Below, piece after piece: positions 1-6,635 of a stretch of 15,525 nt of DNA (position 1 is its first letter; every line of letters begins with the position of its first letter). Below the pieces are notes generated by a model. The model saw only the letters and a program-made list of their open reading frames with translations. It searched no databases and was not told the origin of the DNA. A program made the translations under genes and the position numbers. Location of the stretch: positions 1 to 15,525 of the forward strand of contig CANHHZ010000022.1 in the NCBI GenBank assembly GCA_947460275.1, given 5' to 3'. The DNA comes from Sphingobacteriaceae bacterium. Its GTDB lineage: Bacteria > Bacteroidota > Bacteroidia > Sphingobacteriales > Sphingobacteriaceae.

Positions 1-1298
1 CTACGAGTTATGTGTGTGCGCAACCCGTTGCCGGCATTGTGCTGCAAAATGGTATGCTAAGTGCTTATTTTCCGGACGGTACAAAAGAAACCAAAATCGA
101 TTTCGTTTTGACAGATGAAATTGCCGCTTTTAAAGCACGTTTTAGCACAGCGGAAAAAAACAAAGAAAAACATATTTCTACCGGTTTGTTTGGTTATTTT
201 ACATGGAATGCTGTTCAACATTTCGAGGACATTAAATTTGCTTCGGCTACGCCTGATGAAGATAAAATACCCGAAATGCAGTACCACGTTTACCGCTATA
301 TTATTGCCATAGACCATTTTAAAAATGAGGTAACGTTGGTCAAAAACCTGTTTAACAATGATGAAGACATAGATTTAGCTAAAATTGAATACATCATCCA
401 AAACAAAAACTTCCCGGCTTACAGTTTCAGCATTAACGGCAACGAAGAATCTAACCTAACCGACCAAGGTTTTATGGATGTGGTAGAAAAAATGAAAAAG
501 CACATTTATCGAGGCGATGTTTTTCAGATTGTACCTTCAAGGGCATTTAGTCAGGGGTTTTTGGGCGATGAATTTAATGTTTACCGCTGTTTGCGCTCTA
601 TCAATCCCTCGCCATATTTGTTTTATTTCGATTACGGAAGCTTTAAGTTGTTCGGTTCATCGCCCGAGGCGCAAATTACGGTGGCCAACAATGTGGCCAA
701 TATTTTTCCAATTGCAGGCACTTTTAAACGTACCGGTAATGATCAAGATGATGTCGCTTTGGCCAAAAAATTAGAAGAAGATCCTAAAGAAAGTGCTGAA
801 CACGTGATGTTGGTTGATTTAGCCCGTAACGATTTAAGCAGGCATTGCAATCAAGTTGAAGTAAAATCGTTTAAAGAGGTGCAATATTATTCGCATTTAA
901 TACATTTGGTGTCAAAAGTTAGCGGCAACCTACAGGATGGAGTAAGTGCTTTTAAAGTGGTGGCGTCTACATACCCGGCAGGCACGTTGAGTGGCGCACC
1001 TAAATATAAAGCCATGCAATTGATAGACGAATATGAAAATTTAGGGCGTAATTTTTATGCTGGCGCCATTGGTTACATGGGCTTTAATGAAGATTTTAAC
1101 CATGCTATCATGATTAGAACTTTTATGAGCAAAAATAACAAATTACACTACAGGGCCGGAGCGGGCATCGTAGCCGATTCTGTTGCCGAAAGCGAATTAA
1201 ACGAGGTAAATAATAAAATTGCGGCGTTAAGAAAGGCCATTGTAATGGCAGAAGAAATAACCCCCCAGCCACCTAAAGTGGGGCACTTGAAAGCTTAA
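1..1298 (+). CDS. trpE: Anthranilate synthase component I (TrpE), 5' end outside window
   Basis: Converts chorismate plus ammonia (supplied by TrpG) to anthranilate, the first step of tryptophan synthesis, in the cytosol. The frame is open to the window edge (codons before base 12 read T-S-Y), so the GTG at 12 is internal; about 40-50 N-terminal residues are probably missing. Chorismate-binding-domain motifs are clear: IVPSRAF, SINPSPYLFYF, GSSPE, PIAGTFKRTG, the metal/substrate stretch EDPKESAEHVMLVDLARND, STYPAGTLSGAPK, GAIGYMGF and a terminal AGAGIVADS. TrpE is preferred over PabB or isochorismate synthase because trpG and trpC follow. The last residues (PQPPKVGHLKA) look foreign to the family and are encoded by a palindromic repeat, so the C-terminus seems to have been extended. 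Only 9 bases separate its stop from the first in-frame ATG of trpG. Confidence 0.95.
   Translation, partial: TSYVCAQPVAGIVLQNGMLSAYFPDGTKETKIDFVLTDEIAAFKARFSTAEKNKEKHISTGLFGYFTWNAVQHFEDIKFASATPDEDKIPEMQYHVYRYIIAIDHFKNEVTLVKNLFNNDEDIDLAKIEYIIQNKNFPAYSFSINGNEESNLTDQGFMDVVEKMKKHIYRGDVFQIVPSRAFSQGFLGDEFNVYRCLRSINPSPYLFYFDYGSFKLFGSSPEAQITVANNVANIFPIAGTFKRTGNDQDDVALAKKLEEDPKESAEHVMLVDLARNDLSRHCNQVEVKSFKEVQYYSHLIHLVSKVSGNLQDGVSAFKVVASTYPAGTLSGAPKYKAMQLIDEYENLGRNFYAGAIGYMGFNEDFNHAIMIRTFMSKNNKLHYRAGAGIVADSVAESELNEVNNKIAALRKAIVMAEEITPQPPKVGHLKA
1261..1283. repeat. C/G-rich palindromic repeat inside the trpE 3' end
   Basis: Six C residues (1261-1266), then CCAC (1269-1272), CTAAA loop, GTGG (1278-1281) running on to GGGG (1280-1283). 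The CCCC-CTAAA-GGGG pattern resembles short palindromic elements scattered through many Bacteroidota genomes, which often lie at gene ends. It is read through as residues PQPPKVG of TrpE. A related element lies about 60 bases downstream in trpG. That it is a dispersed family member is inference from memory; a genome-wide count would decide. Confidence 0.5.
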
Positions 1299-1307
1299 TT
1301 TAAGTAC

Positions 1308-1937
1308 ATGGAACAAAATACTAACAATAAAAATTTAAAGTCACCTTTAGGGGATTTAGGGGTAGGGCTAGAGGTAGTGTTGGTAATAGACAATTACGAT
1401 AGTTTTACCTATAATTTGGTGCATTTGATCAACGAGTTGGGTTATGAGGCTGTGGTTTGGCGCAATGATAAATTTAAGCTGGAAGAGGTAAACCAATACC
1501 ATAAAATTTTGCTTTCGCCGGGACCGGGCATACCCCATGAGGCAGGTTTACTATTGGATGTCATCAAAACTTATGCGCCTACAAAAAGCATTTTTGGGGT
1601 TTGTTTGGGTCAGCAGGCCATTGCCGAAGCTTTTGGAGGTAGTTTGTTAAACCTTGGTCGGCCAATGCACGGCATTGCCACGCCCATAACGGTTATAGAT
1701 GAAAGCGAAATTACTTTTAAAGATTGCCCAAGCTTAATTGAAGTTGGCCGTTACCATTCATGGGTGGTAAACTCGGCAGATTTGCCTCCAAGTCTTACAG
1801 TTACAGCAACCGATAACGAGGGACAAATCATGGCCTTAAAGCACAAAACATTTGATGTGCGTGGGGTGCAGTTTCATCCCGAAAGTGTGCTAACGCCAAG
1901 TGGCAAACAAATGATTAAAAACTGGTTAGAAAATTAA
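1308..1937 (+). CDS. trpG: Anthranilate synthase glutamine amidotransferase component (TrpG)
   Basis: Class I glutamine amidotransferase that supplies ammonia to TrpE. The core begins LVIDNYDSFTYN. The oxyanion region is LLSPGPGIP, the nucleophile is C99 in FGVCLGQQ, and the other triad members are H190 and E192 in QFHPES. Q replaces the more usual H after CLG. The ATG at 1308 gives 209 residues, about 20 more than usual; the extra N-terminal residues (KSPLGDLGVG and flanks) come from a repeat element. An in-frame GTG at 1377 gives 186 residues starting M-LVIDNYDSF, the normal family length, and is a serious alternative start. The gene follows trpE directly and precedes trpC, so it probably serves tryptophan rather than folate synthesis, although dual use with PabB is known for the family. 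Confidence 0.93.
   Translation: MEQNTNNKNLKSPLGDLGVGLEVVLVIDNYDSFTYNLVHLINELGYEAVVWRNDKFKLEEVNQYHKILLSPGPGIPHEAGLLLDVIKTYAPTKSIFGVCLGQQAIAEAFGGSLLNLGRPMHGIATPITVIDESEITFKDCPSLIEVGRYHSWVVNSADLPPSLTVTATDNEGQIMALKHKTFDVRGVQFHPESVLTPSGKQMIKNWLEN
1341..1367. repeat. Palindromic repeat relative at the trpG 5' end
   Basis: A CCTTTAGGGG block (1344-1353), then ATTTAGGGG (1354-1362) and TAGGG (1363-1367). Its reverse complement carries CCCCTAAAT followed by CCCCTAAAGG, which matches the CCTAAAG core of the element in the trpE tail, in the opposite orientation. It lies upstream of the candidate GTG start at 1377 and encodes SPLGDLGVG if translation starts at 1308. The G-rich strand could also mimic a ribosome binding site for the GTG start. 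Confidence 0.5.
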
Positions 1938-1939
1938 AT

Positions 1940-1965
1940 CGTCATTGCGAGGAACAAAGCAATCT
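1940..1965. repeat. Short inverted-repeat element in the trpG-trpC gap
   Basis: ATTGC (1944-1948) and GCAAT (1959-1963) form a stem around GAGGAACAAA. The surrounding CGTCATTGCGAGG...GCAATCT string resembles an extragenic repeat seen in many bacterial genomes. It begins three bases after the trpG stop and fills about half of the 56-base gap. Identity as a dispersed repeat is from memory and needs a genome search. Confidence 0.55.
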
Positions 1966-1993
1966 TTAAAGCAAACAACATTAAAAGAAGCAA

Positions 1994-2776
1994 ATGAACA
2001 TTCTAGATAAAATTGTTTTACGTAAAAAAGAAGAAGTTGCTGCGGCAAAGCAAAAAGTTTCGGTAAAAGAACTGGAAGCCTACCCCAACTTTAATAGACA
2101 GCCATTGGTTTTTAAAGATTTTTTATTGGATGAAAATCGAACAGGGATAATTGCCGAATTTAAAAGGCAATCGCCCTCAAAAGGAATAATCAATGGCACA
2201 GCCGATGTTGCTGAAGTTACTAAAACGTACAATTTGGCTGGCGCATCTGCTTTGTCGGTGCTTACCGATACTGATTTTTTTGGTGGTAAGGCCGAAGATT
2301 TATGGGCGGCACGTATGGCAAACGATATTCCGCTGTTGCGCAAGGATTTTATGATTGATGAATACCAAATTTTGGAAGCCAAAGCTTGGGGTGCAGATGT
2401 AATTTTGTTAATCGCAGCCATTTTAACGCCACAACAAATTGCTCATTTTGGCAAGTTGGCGCAAAGTTTGGGTTTAAGCGTTTTGTTAGAGGTACACAAC
2501 CAACAAGAGCTAGAAAAAAGCATTTGCACATCTATAAATGCCATTGGCGTAAACAACAGAAACTTGGCCAATTTTAAGGTAAACATTCAGACTTCTTTTG
2601 AGTTGGCGTCGCAAATTCCGAACGAATTTTTAAAAATTTCTGAAAGTGCAATAAGCGACCCTGAAACCATAAAACAGTTAAAGGCAGTTGGTTACAAAGG
2701 CTTTTTAATTGGTGAAAATTTCATGAAAACGGAAGACCCGGGGCAGGCAATGATGGATTTTGTGAAGAAACTTTAG
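1994..2776 (+). CDS. trpC: Indole-3-glycerol phosphate synthase (TrpC)
   Basis: Closes the ring of carboxyphenylaminodeoxyribulose phosphate to indole-3-glycerol phosphate, with loss of CO2 and water. At 260 residues it is a normal-length single TIM barrel without a fused TrpF. Family motifs in order: IAEFKRQSPSKG (residues 53-64, with E55, K57 and K63), ALSVLTDTDFFGG (86-98), LLRKDFM (114-120, catalytic K117), LLEVH (164-168, E166), GVNNRNL (185-191), SESAI (216-220) and FLIGE (237-241). The ATG at 1994 is the first in frame and begins the usual MNILDKIVLRKKEEV-type N-terminus. It lies 56 bases after trpG, so co-transcription is likely. TrpD, which makes the precursor two steps earlier, is missing from its usual place upstream, and no trpF, trpB or trpA follows. 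Confidence 0.96.
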   Translation: MNILDKIVLRKKEEVAAAKQKVSVKELEAYPNFNRQPLVFKDFLLDENRTGIIAEFKRQSPSKGIINGTADVAEVTKTYNLAGASALSVLTDTDFFGGKAEDLWAARMANDIPLLRKDFMIDEYQILEAKAWGADVILLIAAILTPQQIAHFGKLAQSLGLSVLLEVHNQQELEKSICTSINAIGVNNRNLANFKVNIQTSFELASQIPNEFLKISESAISDPETIKQLKAVGYKGFLIGENFMKTEDPGQAMMDFVKKL

Positions 2777-2847
2777 TTCTCATAAGTTTTGCGTTTTGCT
2801 TTTTAAACTTTGCAACCCCGCATAGTTGGACTCTTTAACTTACCTAA

Positions 2848-2900
2848 ACCCGACAGCAACGAGCACGAAGCGCAGCGTAGTAAAGTGTAAGGCGGGACTA
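2848..2900. repeat. Intergenic palindromic repeat between trpC and hflX
   Basis: A stretch beginning ACCCGACAG and ending GGCGGGACTA, with CCCG (2849-2852) able to pair with CGGG (2893-2896) and a G/C-richer middle (GAGCACGAAGCGCAGCG) than the AT-rich surroundings. It resembles extragenic elements with conserved CCCGAC...GCGGGACT ends that I recall from Pedobacter-type genomes. An open frame of 61 codons (2826-3011) runs across it but has no protein-like features and is not called as a gene. Confidence 0.4.
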
Positions 2901-3000
2901 ACACTGCCATGTAATACATACACTGCTTTTCTAAAAAAAATAAAAATTCAATCTTTACGTAAGGTTTTGTTGTTTAAAAATGAAACAGGTATAGATTTTG

Positions 3001-3008
3001 TATCTTTG
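3001..3008 (+). promoter_or_regulatory. Bacteroidota-type -7 promoter element for the hflX operon
   Basis: TATCTTTG fits the Bacteroidota sigma-ABfr -7 consensus TAnnTTTG exactly. The hflX ATG is only 10 bases after its last base, so the 5' leader would be a few bases long at most (near-leaderless). No good -33 TTTG stands about 19 bases upstream; the TTG motifs at 2967-2972 are too far, so only the -7 half is convincing. Confidence 0.55.
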
Positions 3009-3018
3009 TAGCTAACAC

Positions 3019-4212
3019 ATGGGAAAACAGAAATATTATGATACCGCACTTAAACAAGAACGAGCTGTACTTGTTGGTGTGATTACGCCTGGCGAAAAGC
3101 CCGAACAAACCAAAGAATATTTAGACGAATTGGCTTTTTTGGTGGATACGGCTGGCGGTGCGGTAGAAAAAACCTTTACCCAAAAAATGCTTAAACCCGA
3201 TAGGGCAACATTTGTGGGAACGGGTAAGTTAGAAGAAATACAGGCTTATGTAAAAGCCGAAGAAATTGATATGGTGGTGTTTGACGATGAGCTATCGCCA
3301 TCGCAATTGCGTAACATTGAGCGAGAACTGCAGGTTAAAATTTTAGATAGAAGTAATTTAATCCTTGATATTTTTGCAGGAAGGGCACAAACCGCTCAGG
3401 CCAAAACCCAAGTAGAATTGGCGCAACTTCAATATTTACTACCTCGCTTAACCCGTTTATGGACTCACTTAGAGCGCCAAAAAGGTGGTATTGGTATGCG
3501 TGGGCCCGGCGAAACCCAAATTGAGAGCGATAGAAGGATGATTTTAGAGAAAATATCGTTGCTTAAAGACCGCCTGAAATTGATTGACCGCCAAAACGAA
3601 ACTCAACGTAAAAACCGCGGACAATTGATACGCGTGGCTTTGGTGGGGTATACCAACGTGGGTAAATCTACCATCATGAACATGCTCTCTAAATCGGAAG
3701 TGTTTGCCGAAAACAAGCTTTTTGCTACACTAGACACGACGGTGCGCAAAGTGGTGATAGAAAATTTACCTTTTTTACTGTCGGATACGGTTGGATTTAT
3801 CAGAAAATTGCCTCACCATTTGGTAGAGTGTTTTAAATCTACTTTAGACGAAGTGCGGGAAGCTGATATTTTGATACACGTGGTGGATGTTTCGCACCCT
3901 AATTTTGAAGACCAGATACACACGGTAAACGAAACCTTGAACGATTTGGGCGCAAGGGATAAAGATACCATCATGATTTTTAATAAAATTGATGCTTACG
4001 TTACGCCACAATTTAACGAAGAAAACCAAGAAGAATTGGCGCCATTAACCTTGGCCGATTTTAAAAAGAGCTGGATGGCAAGCCACAATGCACCCGCTAT
4101 TTTTATTTCGGCTACGCGTAAAGAAAACATCGAGGAATTTAAACAATTGTTATATGATAAGGTAAAAGCTGTACATGTTGCCCGTTATCCTTACGACAAG
4201 TTGCTATATTAG
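3019..4212 (+). CDS. hflX: GTPase HflX
   Basis: Ribosome-associated GTPase that splits stalled or hibernating 70S ribosomes. The HflX N-terminal domain covers residues 1 to about 200 with the glycine-rich GGIGMRGPGETQIE motif (156-169) before the G domain. G1 is GYTNVGKST (210-218), G2 lies in TLDTTVR (237-243), G3 is DTVG (256-259), G4 is NKID (322-325) and G5 is SATRKEN (364-370). The C-terminal RYPYDKLLY is typical of the Bacteroidota form, and 397 residues is normal. The ATG at 3019 sits just behind a -7 element and heads a compact operon. rbfA follows after 26 bases, joining two ribosome-state factors. Confidence 0.97.
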   Translation: MGKQKYYDTALKQERAVLVGVITPGEKPEQTKEYLDELAFLVDTAGGAVEKTFTQKMLKPDRATFVGTGKLEEIQAYVKAEEIDMVVFDDELSPSQLRNIERELQVKILDRSNLILDIFAGRAQTAQAKTQVELAQLQYLLPRLTRLWTHLERQKGGIGMRGPGETQIESDRRMILEKISLLKDRLKLIDRQNETQRKNRGQLIRVALVGYTNVGKSTIMNMLSKSEVFAENKLFATLDTTVRKVVIENLPFLLSDTVGFIRKLPHHLVECFKSTLDEVREADILIHVVDVSHPNFEDQIHTVNETLNDLGARDKDTIMIFNKIDAYVTPQFNEENQEELAPLTLADFKKSWMASHNAPAIFISATRKENIEEFKQLLYDKVKAVHVARYPYDKLLY

Positions 4213-4238
4213 TACAATTACCGCTACAAAAAAACATT

Positions 4239-4619
4239 ATGGAAAGTAAAAGACAACAAAAATTTGCTGGTTTGTTACAAGAAGAGCTGGCCGCAATTTT
4301 TCAACGAGAAGGAGCTGCATATTTACCCAATACATTGGTAACGATTACAAAAGTTCGTGTTTCGCCCGATTTGGCGGTTGCAAAAGTGTATTTAAGTTTT
4401 TTAAATACCAACAATACTGCTATATCATTAGCTACAGTAAACTCGCACACCGGCGAAATTAGATATAAATTGGGCTCGCGTATTCGCCACCAAGCAAGGG
4501 TTGTGCCTACGCTAACCTTTTTTCTAGACGACACCAACGAATATGTAGAGCACATGGATAAAATATTTGACAAAATTGCCAAAGAGCGGAACGAAACAGA
4601 CGAAGAGGGCAATGACTAA
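4239..4619 (+). CDS. rbfA: 30S ribosome-binding factor RbfA
   Basis: Binds the small subunit and helps late 16S rRNA and 30S maturation, including cold adaptation. The 126 residues match the family length. The single KH-like domain is visible: helix QRKFAG-type start (QQKFAGLLQEELAAIF), the strand ITKVRVSPDLAVAKVYLSF (about residues 36-54), then RYKLGSRIRHQARVVPTLTFFLDD and a final helix HMDKIFDKIAKE. It lies 26 bases after hflX. Its last 8 bases overlap the start of the next gene, which suggests translational coupling. Confidence 0.93.
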   Translation: MESKRQQKFAGLLQEELAAIFQREGAAYLPNTLVTITKVRVSPDLAVAKVYLSFLNTNNTAISLATVNSHTGEIRYKLGSRIRHQARVVPTLTFFLDDTNEYVEHMDKIFDKIAKERNETDEEGND

Positions 4620-5253
4620 AAAAACATACATACGTGAGCCGGGAAATTTTGTAACGCATGTTATCCCAGCAATTTTGGCTATTCCCGCTTTATATCTCTT
4701 GTTGCAAAAAACGAGTACCATTTTTGCCTTTACTGCTGCTTTTATGTACGGTATTTGTATGCTTATTTTGTTTAGCGTAAGTGCAACTTACCACAGCGTA
4801 CCTAAAACCGAATACGGCATAAGGTTTTGGCAAAAGTTTGACCATTGTTGCATTTATTTGATGATTGCAGGCTCTTTTACACCTACCGCACTGCTTATTT
4901 TTGAGGGTTGGCTGCGTTGGCTGCTTTTTGGCTTGGTTTGGTTTATAGCTATTGTGGGCTGTTTGTTAAAAATATTTAATAAACTAAAAAGCAAGGCGCT
5001 TTCTACGGGTTTGTATATTGCTATGGGTTGTTTAATTATTCCGTTTTTAGCTAAAATGATAGAAAATTTGCCTGGCGTAGCTTTACTTTGGTTGCTTTTG
5101 GGCGGTGTTTTTTATGTAGGAGGTACGTTTTTTTACACTAAAGATAAGCAGCTACACAAATATTTCCACAGTCACGAAATTTGGCATGTGTTTGTAAACT
5201 TTGGGGCTTTAGCACATTTTATTTACAATTACGTTTACGTTTTTAATGTTTAA
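4612..5253 (+). CDS. Hemolysin III / PAQR-family membrane protein (TrhA-like)
   Basis: Seven-helix inner-membrane protein of the Hly-III/PAQR family; bacterial members are linked to membrane homeostasis and earlier to haemolysis, so 'hemolysin' need not mean toxin. Family residues are present: S57 and H61 in SVSATYHSVP, D77 and H78 in KFDHCCIYLMIAGSFTP, and H188 and H192 in HSHEIWHVF, the probable metal-binding set. About seven hydrophobic segments span residues 15-210. The frame is open from an ATG at 4567, but that would place 53 bases inside rbfA. ATG 4612 gives a normal 213 residues starting MTKKTYIREPGN, has AGAGG-like bases (GAAGAGGG) just upstream, and overlaps the rbfA stop by 8 bases. 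The stop overlaps the next ATG by one base. Confidence 0.9.
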   Translation: MTKKTYIREPGNFVTHVIPAILAIPALYLLLQKTSTIFAFTAAFMYGICMLILFSVSATYHSVPKTEYGIRFWQKFDHCCIYLMIAGSFTPTALLIFEGWLRWLLFGLVWFIAIVGCLLKIFNKLKSKALSTGLYIAMGCLIIPFLAKMIENLPGVALLWLLLGGVFYVGGTFFYTKDKQLHKYFHSHEIWHVFVNFGALAHFIYNYVYVFNV

Positions 5254-5969
5254 TGGAAGCACTTCAAAAACTTCAACGCTTTTTAAATTCTCCCTTAACT
5301 CAAATAGGTAAAGTTGTAGATTTTAATTTTTTAACAGAAAAGTTATTAGCGCTGGATTTTACGGCAAACAATACCGCACTTAGGCCAGAAACATTAAACA
5401 ACGAACGCTTATTTGCGCTTTGGATTGAAGAGCAATTGGCCAATAACAATGCCAAATACGGTATTGGCGGATACAACGAACACCGCACAATTTACAGTTT
5501 AAGCAATCATTTTGATGCCGAAGGCGAGCCACGTAGGCTACATTTAGGAATAGATATTTGGGCACCAGCCGAAACGCCAATTTATAATTTTTACGACGCA
5601 ACAGTACACAGCTTTGCATTTAACGATAACTTTGGCGATTACGGAGCAACGATAATTTTGCAATATCAACTGGCCGATTTAACACTTTACGCTTTGTACG
5701 GTCATTTAAGTTTGGCATCACTAAACGGATTGCATGAAGGAAAGTTTATCCCGGCAGGAAAGCAATTTGCCACTTTTGGCATTGCCGCCGAAAACGGACA
5801 TTGGCCACCTCACTTGCATTTTCAATTGATGTTTGATATGCAGGGGATGAAAGGAGATTATCCTGGAGTTTGTCAGTTTTCTAAACGTGCAGATTTTTTG
5901 ACCAACTGTCCCGATCCAGCGTTAATTTTGAAATATAATTTTGCATCGGCTTTGCCGTTAAATAGGTAA
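5253..5969 (+). CDS. M23 (LytM-like) metallopeptidase-domain protein without signal peptide
   Basis: Residues about 95-192 form a LytM fold with all zinc-site residues: H97 and D101 in HLGID, H151 in YGHLS, and H187/H189 in PPHLHFQ. The family normally cuts peptidoglycan cross-bridges. Here the N-terminus (MEALQKLQRFLNSP) has no signal peptide or membrane anchor, and residues 1-90 are an unassigned helical region, so the product appears cytosolic. The extended motifs (DYGATIILQY, LYALYGHLS, GHWPPHLHFQL, GDYPGV, CPDPALIL) resemble the M23 domain that sits between a phosphotransferase and a class III aminotransferase in some large fusion enzymes; this is from memory. Start ATG overlaps the previous stop (TAATG). 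True activity is unknown. Confidence 0.85.
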   Translation: MEALQKLQRFLNSPLTQIGKVVDFNFLTEKLLALDFTANNTALRPETLNNERLFALWIEEQLANNNAKYGIGGYNEHRTIYSLSNHFDAEGEPRRLHLGIDIWAPAETPIYNFYDATVHSFAFNDNFGDYGATIILQYQLADLTLYALYGHLSLASLNGLHEGKFIPAGKQFATFGIAAENGHWPPHLHFQLMFDMQGMKGDYPGVCQFSKRADFLTNCPDPALILKYNFASALPLNR

Positions 5970-5979
5970 AACGTACATA

Positions 5980-6633
5980 ATGTTTAAACCAATAATCGCT
6001 CTTTTGTTATTATTTGCCATTTCGGCCAGTGCACAGCCGCCACAATTAAAAGGAGGCTTGTCGGCGTTTATTGCGCAAAACATTATTTATCCGCCTTATG
6101 CGTTACACAATTGTATACAAGGCACAATAAATGTAGGCTTTAAGTTAAATGCCAAGGGCGAGGTTTACGATGTTAAAGTTAAAAAAGGGTTTGGTATTGA
6201 TTTAGATGATGAAGCCCTGCGTTTGGTAAAAATGACCAACAAAAAGTGGATTGTAGGTAATACACATGATACCACTTCGGTTTTGGTAATTCCCGTAAGC
6301 TTCGTTTTAAAAGGATACGATTGCGAGTTGAAATCGAGTAACGAAATTGCTTTGGCCGTTAAAGCCTATAAAGACGAGCAAGCGTTAATAGAACTAGTAA
6401 CCAACTTTTACAAACAGAAAGCAAAAGGAACCTACAGCCAGCAAGATGAAGCCAAAATTTTGCGCATCAAAGCAGATTTGGGTATTGATGATGATTATTT
6501 AGATAAAGTAATTGGTAGGGGATTAAAAAAAATACAGCAGGGCGATAGGCAAGGCGCTTGTGAAGATTTTAATTTTGTAAAAATTATAGGCTCCGACAAA
6601 GCCAATCAACTTCTTGTTAAATATTGTAACTAA
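5980..6633 (+). CDS. Secreted TonB C-terminal-domain protein
   Basis: A signal peptide (MFKPIIALLLLFAISASAQ, cleavage probably after SASA) exports a 200-residue periplasmic protein. Residues about 25-110 are a TonB_C domain: GGLSAFIAQNIIYP, INVGFKLNAKGEVYDVKVKKGFG, DDEALRLVK and a final strand VIPVSFVL. True TonB has an N-terminal membrane anchor and a proline-rich linker; this one lacks both, like many Bacteroidota 'energy transducer' paralogues of unclear role. The C-terminal 100 residues are helical and end GDRQGACEDFNFVKIIGSDKA..LLVKYC, the cap sequence often seen at the end of TPR-containing Bacteroidota proteins. It begins 10 bases after the M23 gene and ends 2 bases before the next start. 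Confidence 0.8.
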   Translation: MFKPIIALLLLFAISASAQPPQLKGGLSAFIAQNIIYPPYALHNCIQGTINVGFKLNAKGEVYDVKVKKGFGIDLDDEALRLVKMTNKKWIVGNTHDTTSVLVIPVSFVLKGYDCELKSSNEIALAVKAYKDEQALIELVTNFYKQKAKGTYSQQDEAKILRIKADLGIDDDYLDKVIGRGLKKIQQGDRQGACEDFNFVKIIGSDKANQLLVKYCN

Positions 6634-6635
6634 TT

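Noticed and set aside
12..14. GTG as the start of trpE
   Set aside because: The frame is open upstream to the window edge and the conserved N-terminal region of TrpE is missing, so the gene is simply cut by the window.
2784..2810. Terminator after trpC from AAGTTT/AAACTT
   Set aside because: Only six weak A/T-rich base pairs with no T-run after the stem; not convincing as a terminator.
2804..2812. TAAACTTTG as a promoter after trpC
   Set aside because: Three bases between TA and TTTG and no gene start nearby; hflX has a better box at 3001.
2826..3011. 61-codon plus-strand ORF between trpC and hflX
   Set aside because: It runs through a repeat-like element and overlaps the hflX promoter; the translation has no protein-like features.
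4567..4611. Upstream ATG for the hemolysin III-like gene
   Set aside because: It would lie inside rbfA by 53 bases and add residues not typical of the family; ATG 4612 fits length and coupling.
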